A DNA stretch of 7,750 nt from JAXJSP01 sp036310005 (GTDB lineage Bacteria > Bacillota > Clostridia > Oscillospirales > Acutalibacteraceae), in NCBI GenBank assembly GCA_036310005.1, contig JAXJSP010000025.1, positions 1 to 7,750 of the forward strand, written 5' to 3'. Below, one piece after another: positions 1 to 7,106 of the stretch; the stretch's first letter is position 1; each line of letters begins with the position of its first letter. The notes beneath the pieces are model-generated. The model was not told where the DNA came from. It did no database searches and saw only the letters and a list, made by a program, of their open reading frames with translations. A program made the translations under genes and the position numbers.

Positions 1-47
1 AGTAAACCTAAGTCTAACAAACAACCATATAAACCGCCTTAGGCAGT
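1..47 (-). repeat. Dispersed 3'-end repeat, copy A (diverged)
   Basis: Read on the minus strand, positions 44 to 25 give a hairpin followed by TTTATATGG. Over these 20 bases it matches copy C (7101-7145) at 19 and copy B (66-110) at 18. The stem is ACTGCC/GGCGGT (47-42 with 38-33) around a TAA loop. It pairs fully only if a G-U wobble is allowed on the minus-strand RNA. Beyond position 25 similarity fades, and the element may run past the window edge. It lies in tandem with copy B, about 20 bases further downstream of the small minus-strand gene. Confidence 0.55.
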
Positions 48-65
48 AAATGTATTGTTAGTCGC

Positions 66-114
66 AATTACCAACAGCACTGACAAAGTACCATATAAAC
101 TGCCTTCGGCAGTT
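66..114 (-). repeat. Dispersed 3'-end repeat, copy B
   Basis: On the minus strand this is a 45-base element (110 to 66) identical to copy C (7101-7145) at 39 of 45 positions, ungapped. It opens with a perfect 7-bp hairpin, AACTGCC/GGCAGTT (98-104 with 108-114). On the plus strand the apex reads C(TTCG)G, an exceptionally stable tetraloop sequence. On the minus strand it is GAA. The stop codon TAA of the small membrane gene (115-113) overlaps the first stem bases, so the repeat begins exactly at the gene end. TTTATAT after the stem could give weak termination, but the conserved 30-base tail shows it is more than a terminator. Confidence 0.7.
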
Positions 115-331
115 AGAATTCAAAGGGCATAATAATCGGCACATTAAGTTCTTCTTTTAAAAATGTCATCAGATTTCTGACATATTCCGTTATGTAAGAA
201 TAAAAGTTTTCATAGGCGATGACTATTGTTTCTTTATAGGAACTTGCAACCCCGTAACCGTACAGACCGACTAAAAAGGCTGCAAAAATAACACAGCAAG
301 CAATAATTAAATTACGGTGCTTTTTAATCAT
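113..331 (-). CDS. Small single-pass membrane protein, unknown function
   Basis: This is a 72-residue protein I do not recognise. After a short basic start (KKHR, residues 3-6) there is one hydrophobic segment at about residues 8-29, then a 43-residue tail rich in Tyr, Phe and Glu. The charge pattern suggests N-in, C-out. Residues 9-12 (IIAC) resemble a lipobox, but the hydrophobic stretch before the Cys is too short and continues after it, so a plain membrane anchor is more likely. The start is supported by AAAGGAGG (348-341) nine bases upstream of ATG and by a good promoter at 361-390. It is transcribed divergently from the nifZ-thiI operon. Its stop codon lies in repeat copy B. It is probably a real gene because signals and hydrophobic pattern agree, but its role is unknown. 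Confidence 0.7.
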   Translation of the reverse strand: MIKKHRNLIIACCVIFAAFLVGLYGYGVASSYKETIVIAYENFYSYITEYVRNLMTFLKEELNVPIIMPFEF

Positions 332-360
332 TCGCCCATCCCTCCTTTATATTTTATTAC

Positions 361-390
361 AGTATAACACAAAAGTGTTTTGCTTGTAAA
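361..390 (-). promoter_or_regulatory. Sigma-A type promoter of the small membrane gene
   Basis: Minus strand: -35 TTTACA (390-385), an 18-base spacer, and -10 TATACT (366-361). A TG precedes the -10 by one base (extended -10). A small palindrome, AACAC-AAAA-GTGTT (366-379), touches the -10 and fills part of the spacer, so it could be an operator; this is inference. Confidence 0.55.
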
Positions 391-419
391 GAATACCTGT
401 AATTGCTATTAATTTTAAC

Positions 420-448
420 TTGTTATTGAATGGACAATATAGTATAAT
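420..448 (+). promoter_or_regulatory. Sigma-A type promoter of the nifZ-thiI-cinA/sortase operon
   Basis: Plus strand: -35 TTGTTA (420-425), a 17-base spacer, and a perfect -10 TATAAT (443-448). Transcription should start near 455, leaving a leader of about 30 bases before the ATG at 484. The leader holds the Shine-Dalgarno GGGAG (472-476) and is too short for a riboswitch. No other promoter is obvious between the four plus-strand genes, so it probably drives all of them. Confidence 0.55.
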
Positions 449-483
449 TACTTTGTATAACTATATATAGCGGGAGATACGGT

Positions 484-1602
484 ATGCACTATCTTGATAA
501 CTCTGCCACAACTCCACTTTGTGAGCAGGTTAAATCGGCTTTACTCAGCAGCGCGGATAATTTCGGCAACCCCTCGTCACTTCATATACTCGGAATGAAC
601 GCTGCCGAAATATTGGACAAAGCAAGGCTGAATTTAGCAAATATTTTAAAAGCGAAAACGGATGAAATTTATTTTACTTCCGGCGGTACCGAGGCTAATA
701 ACCTTGCTGTTTTCGGTGTCGCAAAGGCGCTTAAAAAACAAAAAAGACATTTTATTACCACGCTTATTGAACACCACAGCGTTTTAAACTGTTTTAAGGA
801 ACTTGAAAACGAGGGCTTTTGCGTTACATATTTGGAACCCGACGAAAACGGAGTGATAACTGCGCAGAAAGTTAAATCTGCTTTAAGAGAAGATACCGCG
901 CTTGTATCGGTAATGGCGGTTAATAACGAAGTCGGCTCAGTGATGAATATAAAAGAAATCGCACAATGCGTTCACAGTAATTCGTCGGCTTATTTTCACT
1001 CGGACTGCGTCCAGGCTCTCGGAAAAATCGATATAGCAAACAGCGGCGCCGATTTGATAAGCGTCAGCGGACACAAAATTCACGCCCCGAAAGGCATAGG
1101 CGCCTTATATGTCAAAAAAGGCACTAAAATCAAGCCTGTTTTGTTGGGCGGCGGACAGGAGAAAAGTCTGCGCTCGGGTACAGAAAGCACCTTGCTTATA
1201 TCAGCACTCGGCGAGGCGGTAAAAGCCTTGCCCGACATAAATGCCGAATATGAAAAAATAAGAATTTTGCAAAAAGAGGCAATATCGGGACTTTTAAAAA
1301 TCGACTCGGTGGTTATAAACTCAAAGCCCGACAATCTGCCCTATATAATTAATTTTTCGCTCCCGGGACTTCCAAGCGAGGTAATGCTGCACGCGTTAGA
1401 AAGCAGGCAGGTCTATATATCTTCGGGCTCCGCGTGTGCTAAAAGAGAAAAAAGCCATGTCTTAAAGGCGATGAAAAAAAGCGATGAAATCATAAACTCG
1501 GCAGTCAGAGTTTCATTTTCAAGATTTACAACAAGAGAGGACATAAAAGCACTTATTGAGGGCGTAGAATATGCGTCAAAACTTATAAGGCGGAAAGTAT
1601 GA
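484..1602 (+). CDS. nifZ: Cysteine desulfurase (NifS/IscS family, NifZ-like)
   Basis: This 372-residue PLP enzyme removes sulfur from L-cysteine, leaving alanine and an enzyme persulfide. Visible family motifs are the N-terminal YLDNSATT (3-10), the cofactor-binding SGGTE (66-70), EHHS (96-99) with the PLP-stacking His, and SGHKIHAPKG with the Schiff-base Lys198. The active-site loop SSGSACA carries Cys318, the persulfide carrier. Length and loop fit group I desulfurases. ThiI overlaps its end by four bases (ATGA), the arrangement of Bacillus subtilis nifZ-thiI. The likely main sulfur acceptor is therefore ThiI for tRNA 4-thiouridine, and not Fe-S assembly. No scaffold gene (iscU/sufU) is in the window. 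GGGAG seven bases upstream supports the start. Family assignment is firm; the NifZ sub-role is inferred from context. Confidence 0.93.
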   Translation: MHYLDNSATTPLCEQVKSALLSSADNFGNPSSLHILGMNAAEILDKARLNLANILKAKTDEIYFTSGGTEANNLAVFGVAKALKKQKRHFITTLIEHHSVLNCFKELENEGFCVTYLEPDENGVITAQKVKSALREDTALVSVMAVNNEVGSVMNIKEIAQCVHSNSSAYFHSDCVQALGKIDIANSGADLISVSGHKIHAPKGIGALYVKKGTKIKPVLLGGGQEKSLRSGTESTLLISALGEAVKALPDINAEYEKIRILQKEAISGLLKIDSVVINSKPDNLPYIINFSLPGLPSEVMLHALESRQVYISSGSACAKREKSHVLKAMKKSDEIINSAVRVSFSRFTTREDIKALIEGVEYASKLIRRKV

Positions 1603-2768
1603 AAGAAATAATTTTAATCAAAAACGGAGAACTTGCACTAAAGGGACTAAACCGCGCAAGTTTTGAAGATAAACTTATTAAAAATATTAAAAGTTCGCTT
1701 TACGGACTCGGCAGCGTAAAAGTCAAAAAGGCGCAGTCAACCATTACCGTTGAGCCCGAAGACGAAAATTACGACTACAACGAGGCATTAAGCAGAGTAT
1801 CAAAAGTGTTCGGTATCGCCGCATATTCGCGCGCCGCAGTATGCAATAAGGACATTGATGATATTCTGACAAGGGGCGTCGATTGGGTAATTGATAAATT
1901 AAAAGATGCAAAAACTTTTAAAGTCGAATCAAAAAGAGCGGACAAGCGCTTTGCACTTACATCGCCCGAAATTTCAAAACTGGTAGGCGGAAAAATTTTA
2001 TCAAAATGCCCGAGACTTAAAGTCGATGTGCATAACCCCGATGTCACGGTGGTAGTTGAAATAAGAGATTACGCAGCGTATATCCGTGCAGGACAGCAGC
2101 CGGGTGCGGGCGGTATGCCGGTCGGCACCTCGGGCAGAGGCGCGATACTGATTTCGGGCGGAATTGACTCTCCGGTAGCAGCCTATATGATGGCAAAAAG
2201 AGGTATCGAACTTTTTGCTGTTCACTTTGCCTCACCGCCCTATACGGGACCGCTTGCCGAAAAAAAGGTTAAAGATTTGTTAAGACAAGTAGCAAAATAT
2301 TCGGGACAAATCTCGCTTGCAACAGTACCCTTTACCGAAATTCAGATGCAAATCGGCGAGAAGTGTCCTGAGGAATATTTTACTTTGATTATGCGCCGCT
2401 TTATGATGCAGATTGCAAGCCGACTTGCGCAAAAAAACAACTGCGACTGCCTTATTACGGGTGAAAGTCTTGCACAGGTGGCAAGCCAGACTACAAAAGC
2501 GCTCGGCGTTACAGACGACGCAAGCGACACGGTCGTGCTTCGTCCTTTAATCGGAATGGACAAAGAAGAAATAATTAAGATTTCAAGAAAAATCGAAACT
2601 TTTGATATATCGGTACTCCCCTATGAGGACTGCTGTACCGTGTTTACCCCGAAACACCCCAAAACAAAACCGGAACTTTCAAAAGTAGTCGAGGCACAAA
2701 GCGTATTGGATACAGAGCAGTTAGTAAAAGATGCAACAGAAAACACACATTACGAACTTATTAAATAA
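1599..2768 (+). CDS. thiI: tRNA 4-thiouridine synthase ThiI (no rhodanese domain)
   Basis: This 389-residue cytoplasmic sulfurtransferase adenylates U8 of tRNA and replaces its oxygen with sulfur. In some bacteria the protein also supplies sulfur for the thiamin thiazole. An N-terminal ferredoxin-like segment and THUMP domain occupy about residues 1-165. The PP-loop SGGIDS (186-191) binds ATP, and GESLAQVASQT (288-298) and PYEDCCTVFTPKHP (341-354) are ThiI signatures. Cys345/346 lie where the conserved core cysteine of ThiI is expected. The protein stops after this core, so it lacks the C-terminal rhodanese domain of E. coli ThiI. This is normal for Firmicutes, where the neighbouring desulfurase passes sulfur directly. 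Its ATG overlaps the desulfurase stop; AAGGCGG (1587-1593) can act as the binding site, and translational coupling is likely. Confidence 0.95.
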   Translation: MKEIILIKNGELALKGLNRASFEDKLIKNIKSSLYGLGSVKVKKAQSTITVEPEDENYDYNEALSRVSKVFGIAAYSRAAVCNKDIDDILTRGVDWVIDKLKDAKTFKVESKRADKRFALTSPEISKLVGGKILSKCPRLKVDVHNPDVTVVVEIRDYAAYIRAGQQPGAGGMPVGTSGRGAILISGGIDSPVAAYMMAKRGIELFAVHFASPPYTGPLAEKKVKDLLRQVAKYSGQISLATVPFTEIQMQIGEKCPEEYFTLIMRRFMMQIASRLAQKNNCDCLITGESLAQVASQTTKALGVTDDASDTVVLRPLIGMDKEEIIKISRKIETFDISVLPYEDCCTVFTPKHPKTKPELSKVVEAQSVLDTEQLVKDATENTHYELIK

Positions 2769-2780
2769 CGGAGGAAAACA

Positions 2781-5600
2781 ATGCACGCAGAAATAATTTC
2801 GGTCGGAACTGAAATTTTACTTGGCGAGATAGTAAATACCGACGCACAGTATTTAGCCGAAGGGCTTAAAATGTGCGGTATATCGTCATACTATCAAAGC
2901 GCGGTCGGAGATAACCCGACAAGGCTCAAACAGGCACTCAAACAGGCGCTTGAACGCAGCGACATTGTAATATTTTCGGGCGGACTCGGTCCTACCGATG
3001 ATGATATTACATTATCTACCGTCTGCAAAGCCCTGAATATTGAGCAAAAACTTCACACTCCTACTGCCGAAAAAATCAAGGCTTATTTTGAAAGCACGGG
3101 CAGAGAGTGTCCCGAAAACAATTTAAAGCAGGCCATGTTGCCCGAAAACTGCATAGTTTTTGACAACGAGGTCGGCACCGCGCCCGGCTGCGCAATACAA
3201 GCCGGCGGACAAAGTATTATAGTTTTGCCCGGTGTTCCGAGAGAACTTGAAGTTATGTTTGAAAAAAAGGTTAAACCCTATTTGCAGAGCCTGTCCGATG
3301 AAGTTATGGTCACAAAAACCGTAAAAGTAATAGGTATAGGCGAGAGCAAGGCAAACGAAATGATAGGCGAGGAACTTTTCAGCAGAGAAAATCCGTCGCT
3401 CGGAATATACTGCGCGCCCGGTGAAGTAAGACTTCGCGTATGTGCAAAAAGCGATAACACCGTAGCGGCAGAAGCGCTGTGCAAACCTGTTGTAAACAAA
3501 CTTAAAAAAATATTCGGCGACAGCGTTTATACAAGCGAGGATAAAAGCATTGAACAGGTTGTTGTAAACCTGCTTTCGGAAAACGGAAAAACCGTAGCAA
3601 CTGCGGAAAGCTGCACCGCAGGGCTTATCTCAAAGCGTATCACCGATGTCAGCGGCTCTTCAAAAATTTTCTCAATGGGAGTTGCCGCATATTCTGCAGA
3701 TACTAAAATCAAACTGCTGTCGGTACCGCCGAGCCTTATTCAAAGAAAAGGTACCGTATGCAAAGAAGTAGCGGTTTATATGGCACTCGGTGTAAAAAAT
3801 AAAAGCGGCGCCGATTACGGTGTCGGCGTAACCGGAGTTGCGGGCGGCAGCGTTGAAAACAAGCCGAACGGACTTGTGTATATCGCTGTAACCGATGCGC
3901 AACAGTATTGGGTAAAGGAATTAAGAATAGGTCACGGTACCGACGAGGAGCGCGATTATGTAAGACAGGTCGCCTCGTCTTACGCGCTTGATATGGTAAG
4001 ACGCGCAATACTCGGCATCGGCGAAGACGCAAAACCTTTAAAATTAAAATCACAAAAAGAACCTGTCGTTGTTTCACAGGAGTCTGCTGATGCTGTGCCC
4101 GAAGAAGTACCGCAAGTACTTCCTGTCGAGCCTGAAAATGTGCCTCAGGTACTGCCGCAGGAACTTCCTGTCGTGCAAGAAGAAGTGCCTCAGGCACCTC
4201 CGGAAAGCACTATTGAAATAGAGCAAGACGACGAGCCTTTAAGCATAATCGAAACCGAAGACACACAGCAAGGTGAAATTTTGCCTCAAGGCGAGACGGA
4301 CAAGAAAAAGAAGAAAAGTATTTTGTCCGAAATATTCCCCTCAAAAGGCGACAGGCCCGGTGAAATCATAAGAAAACTCGCGTTGATTTTGCTGACTGTA
4401 GTTATACTTGTGTCGTTGGGTTATATAGTTGACCACTACACTAAAAAATTCAACAACGACCACCTGAACAAGACCTTGCAAGCCGACTATGATGAAACTC
4501 AAAGCGAAGTTACCAACAGCGGTATGAAGGCGAAGTTTTTAAAATTATACAAAAAAAACACCGATATTAAGGGCTGGCTTAAAATCAACAACACGCAAGT
4601 TGACGGTCCTGTATATCAGACGACAGACAACGATTTTTACATCAGCCATAATGCGAACAAAGAGCCTTCAAGTTACGGAGCGCTGTTTGCCGATGCAAAC
4701 GCTATTATAGGCGAGAGCGGTAATTCAAAGAATATATGCATTTACGGACATCATATGAAAGACGGAAGCATGCTTGCAGACTTGCACGAATATAAAGACA
4801 TTGAATTTTACAAGCAAAATCCGACTTTCAGTTTTGATACTCTCTATAACGATGCAGACTATAAAGTTTTTGCCGCTTTTATCACAAACGCAGAAACAAA
4901 AGACGACAACGGTTATTTTTTTGATTACACGGTGTCGCAGTTTTTAACCGACGGAGATTTCTTATCCTGGGTTGAGCAGGTAAAAGCAAGAAGTTTGTAT
5001 CAGACAGCGGTTGATGTAATCGCAAGCGATGAAATTCTCACGCTTTCAACCTGTACTTATGAGTTATCGGGCGTTGAATTAAGATTTGTAGTATGCGCAA
5101 GAAAAGTCCGTGACGGAGAAGATTTAAGCGTAAACACGGACAGCGCGCAGTTAAACGCATCGCCGATTTATCCGCAGGTCTGGTATGACAAACGCGGCGG
5201 AGAAAAGCCTGAGGGCGCATCAAGTCTGTGGTACGGTACTTTGATGAGCGAGCATACGCAGTCTGTAAATCAGATGGAACAGGAAAGAATAGAAGCGAGC
5301 ATGAGAGCAGAGAGCGAAAGACAGGAAAGCGAGCGCCTTGAAAGTGAGCGAATTGCAAGCGAGCAGATAGTCAGTCAGATGATAGCAAGCATCGAGGCGG
5401 AAAGCAGGCGGCTTGAAAGCGAGGCTGCCATGATAGAAAGTCAGCAAGCGCTCGTATCTTCGTCGCAACAGACATCATCCGAGTCGCTGCCCTTTTATCA
5501 GGACGAAAACGGAAACATTGTTATAAATGAAAGTTTTTTTAACACGTTAAGCGCGTACAGCGTTGTGTCTTATGACAACACAAGCACGCAAGCCGGCTAA
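2781..5600 (+). CDS. cinA: CinA-sortase B fusion: cytosolic CinA, membrane segment, external class B sortase
   Basis: This 939-residue protein is more than twice the usual CinA length (about 410). Residues 1-170 are the MocF-like domain (SVGTE at 7-11, SGGLGPTDDD at 66-75, PGVPRE at 150-155). About 170-250 is the middle domain. Residues 255-412 are the CinA C-terminal/PncC domain (AESCTAG at 275-281, TGVAGG at 351-356). Relatives hydrolyse ADP-ribose (N domain) and deamidate NMN (C domain). A Pro/Glu/Val linker (about 415-505) and a KKKKK patch (508-512) lead to a membrane segment at 533-550. A class B sortase follows at about 585-780: YGHHM with His657, TLSTC with Cys758, and Arg768. A Ser/Glu-rich coiled-coil-like tail runs from about 822 to 939. 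Topology should be CinA inside, sortase outside. GGAGG six bases upstream fixes the start. No in-frame ATG lies between residues 405 and 582, which supports one polypeptide. No sortase substrate motif is seen in the window. Both halves are recognised with confidence; the reason for the fusion is unknown. Confidence 0.9.
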   Translation: MHAEIISVGTEILLGEIVNTDAQYLAEGLKMCGISSYYQSAVGDNPTRLKQALKQALERSDIVIFSGGLGPTDDDITLSTVCKALNIEQKLHTPTAEKIKAYFESTGRECPENNLKQAMLPENCIVFDNEVGTAPGCAIQAGGQSIIVLPGVPRELEVMFEKKVKPYLQSLSDEVMVTKTVKVIGIGESKANEMIGEELFSRENPSLGIYCAPGEVRLRVCAKSDNTVAAEALCKPVVNKLKKIFGDSVYTSEDKSIEQVVVNLLSENGKTVATAESCTAGLISKRITDVSGSSKIFSMGVAAYSADTKIKLLSVPPSLIQRKGTVCKEVAVYMALGVKNKSGADYGVGVTGVAGGSVENKPNGLVYIAVTDAQQYWVKELRIGHGTDEERDYVRQVASSYALDMVRRAILGIGEDAKPLKLKSQKEPVVVSQESADAVPEEVPQVLPVEPENVPQVLPQELPVVQEEVPQAPPESTIEIEQDDEPLSIIETEDTQQGEILPQGETDKKKKKSILSEIFPSKGDRPGEIIRKLALILLTVVILVSLGYIVDHYTKKFNNDHLNKTLQADYDETQSEVTNSGMKAKFLKLYKKNTDIKGWLKINNTQVDGPVYQTTDNDFYISHNANKEPSSYGALFADANAIIGESGNSKNICIYGHHMKDGSMLADLHEYKDIEFYKQNPTFSFDTLYNDADYKVFAAFITNAETKDDNGYFFDYTVSQFLTDGDFLSWVEQVKARSLYQTAVDVIASDEILTLSTCTYELSGVELRFVVCARKVRDGEDLSVNTDSAQLNASPIYPQVWYDKRGGEKPEGASSLWYGTLMSEHTQSVNQMEQERIEASMRAESERQESERLESERIASEQIVSQMIASIEAESRRLESEAAMIESQQALVSSSQQTSSESLPFYQDENGNIVINESFFNTLSAYSVVSYDNTSTQAG
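4101..4199 (+). repeat. Val-Pro-Gln repeats in the CinA-sortase linker
   Basis: Residues 441-473 contain three spaced VPQ units: EEVPQVLP, ENVPQVLP and EEVPQAPP. The DNA shows matching near-repeats (for example gtgcctcagg at two places). Such an extended Pro/Glu segment is typical of a flexible spacer and here separates the CinA domains from the membrane segment. Confidence 0.6.
5310..5354 (+). repeat. ESER pentapeptide repeats in the sortase C-terminal tail
   Basis: Residues 844-858 read ESERQ, ESERL, ESERI in direct succession. They lie inside a longer stretch (about 828-890) rich in Glu, Arg, Ser and Gln, with Ile/Leu/Met spaced so that a long helix or coiled coil is plausible. This segment lies beyond the sortase core and would be extracellular. 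It ends in a Ser/Thr-rich, uncharged C-terminus without a membrane anchor. Confidence 0.65.
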
Positions 5601-5615
5601 ACGAGGAGGTTTAAA

Positions 5616-7106
5616 ATGTCAATAGAAACCATTTATTTTAAAACTGAAAATTTTGAGAACTTTCAAAATCAGATTTCACAAAGCAAAGGTTATCTTTCAA
5701 ACACCGTTGCCGAGGACAGAAGAGCGTTTTTGACTGCGCTTGCCGAGGCGGTAACGAGAAGCGAGGTTATTGTCACAATAGGTCAGTTTACTTTGGTAAC
5801 AAGCGTTCTGGCAAGAGGACTCGGTCTTGAATTAGCCGCGGTCGATTTTAAAAGTCTCGGCATTACTCCCACACAGGAAGTGCAACTGCCTTTAGGCTCA
5901 TTACCCTTGGTGCTTGACAACGAGGTAGTGGGAATGTTGCTTGAAAATTCGGGCCAGTGCATAATTGCGGTTGACTCCGACGAAGACAAAGCAATTATAC
6001 TTTACGATATGTACATCAAGCCTTATATTGAGGCGTTACAGGTGTCTGCACAGGCTGAAGAAACAGGCGCGGTCGAGGAAGAAACCGAGCCGGAAGAAGT
6101 GTCTGAAAGTCAAGATGAAAAAGAAGAAATCAAACAGGATGAGTCTGCTGTAATAACGGGAAATGTTGATAAAATAGATGTCAAGGCGCCTATTACAATG
6201 CCGGCAAGTATTCATAAAATTATGGAGGAAAACAAGGTCGATATTTTTGCCGATATGGAATTATCCGACGAAGAAATTGACAAAATTGTTCCCCCTCGCA
6301 GTTTTAAATGGTTGAGAAATCTTATAATTTTTGTTGTATTTGTTGCTTTGCTTGTCGGCGGAGCATTGTACGGGTTTAACAATTATTTAGCGCCCAAAGG
6401 TTATGACGAGTGTTATGCCCGGACAAAAAAAGCATATAATGAAAATGTGCCTGACAATGATGTATTTTCGACTACGCATTTTAATTACAGCACAGATTTC
6501 GCAAGTCTTTATCAGATTAACAATGATGTAATCGCGTATTTAAAGATTGAAAATATCGGAGTTGAACTGCCTGTTGTTACAACAGAGCATAAATCGGCGG
6601 GATATTATGATGAGCATACTTTTAACAAGCAGTTTAACACTTACGGGGCTGCTTATTATGAGGGAATGTTTAACAAGTCAAACACGCCTGTTAATATGGT
6701 AATAAAGGGCAAATCAAAAGACGATCAAAGGATGTTCGGTTTTTTGCCGGGATATTTAGATAAGGAATATGCGCTTAAAAATCACAGTTTTGAATTGCAG
6801 ACCGTATTCGATGACGAGCCTGTCGAGTGGGAAGTGTTTGCGGTGATTAAGACTGACGACGAAAACAGCGAATTTTTAAATGATTTTACAAGCCTTTCGG
6901 CTACCGAGCGTCAGCAGGTGATTAAAAACGCGCTTGAGCAGTCGGTTGTAAACTTCGGCATTGACACCGTAAGTTATGTAAATGATATGGGAACATACAA
7001 ATATGTCACTCTTACAACCGAGTACAAAGGCGAAACTGTTTTGGTTATGGCAAGAAATGTCATCAAAACCGAAAACGCCGATGTCACCAGCACCCCCGCC
7101 GCCTAA
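5616..7106 (+). CDS. Membrane pseudoenzyme: degenerate CinA N-domain plus degenerate sortase B
   Basis: This 496-residue protein looks like a diverged paralogue of the preceding gene. Residues 1-141 align with the CinA MocF-like domain: MSIETIYFKTE with MHAEIISVGTE, LPLVLDNEV (96-104) with ENCIVFDNEV, and IKPYIEAL (134-141) with VKPYLQSL. The binding motif SGGLGPTDDD has become TIGQFTLVTS and PGVPRE is lost. The CinA middle and C-terminal domains are absent. An acidic linker (145-225) precedes a membrane segment at about 234-253. Residues 285-485 align with the sortase, but His657 corresponds to Lys366, Cys758 to Glu469 and Arg768 to Thr474. It should therefore not cleave or transfer. AGGAGG ends five bases before ATG, 15 bases after the previous stop, so it is well translated and cotranscribed. 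The stop codon lies in the loop of repeat copy C. The paralogy rests on hand alignment and the function is unknown. Confidence 0.85.
   Translation: MSIETIYFKTENFENFQNQISQSKGYLSNTVAEDRRAFLTALAEAVTRSEVIVTIGQFTLVTSVLARGLGLELAAVDFKSLGITPTQEVQLPLGSLPLVLDNEVVGMLLENSGQCIIAVDSDEDKAIILYDMYIKPYIEALQVSAQAEETGAVEEETEPEEVSESQDEKEEIKQDESAVITGNVDKIDVKAPITMPASIHKIMEENKVDIFADMELSDEEIDKIVPPRSFKWLRNLIIFVVFVALLVGGALYGFNNYLAPKGYDECYARTKKAYNENVPDNDVFSTTHFNYSTDFASLYQINNDVIAYLKIENIGVELPVVTTEHKSAGYYDEHTFNKQFNTYGAAYYEGMFNKSNTPVNMVIKGKSKDDQRMFGFLPGYLDKEYALKNHSFELQTVFDDEPVEWEVFAVIKTDDENSEFLNDFTSLSATERQQVIKNALEQSVVNFGIDTVSYVNDMGTYKYVTLTTEYKGETVLVMARNVIKTENADVTSTPAA

Noticed and set aside
290..310. Possible lipobox (IIAC) in the small membrane protein
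   Set aside because: The Cys is at residue 12 with only about four hydrophobic residues before it, and the hydrophobic segment continues past it.
3736..4197. 153-codon minus-strand open frame opposite the CinA-sortase gene
   Set aside because: It is Arg/Leu-rich low-complexity sequence lying antisense to a conserved coding region and linker, with no family resemblance. It is a shadow frame.
4090..4218. ATG with AGGAG at ideal spacing inside the CinA-sortase linker
   Set aside because: It is out of frame and stops after 42 Lys/Cys/Arg-rich codons; there is no sign of a real peptide.
5616..7106. Annotating the last gene simply as an active class B sortase
   Set aside because: The His, Cys and Arg catalytic positions are all substituted, so only the fold similarity is supported.
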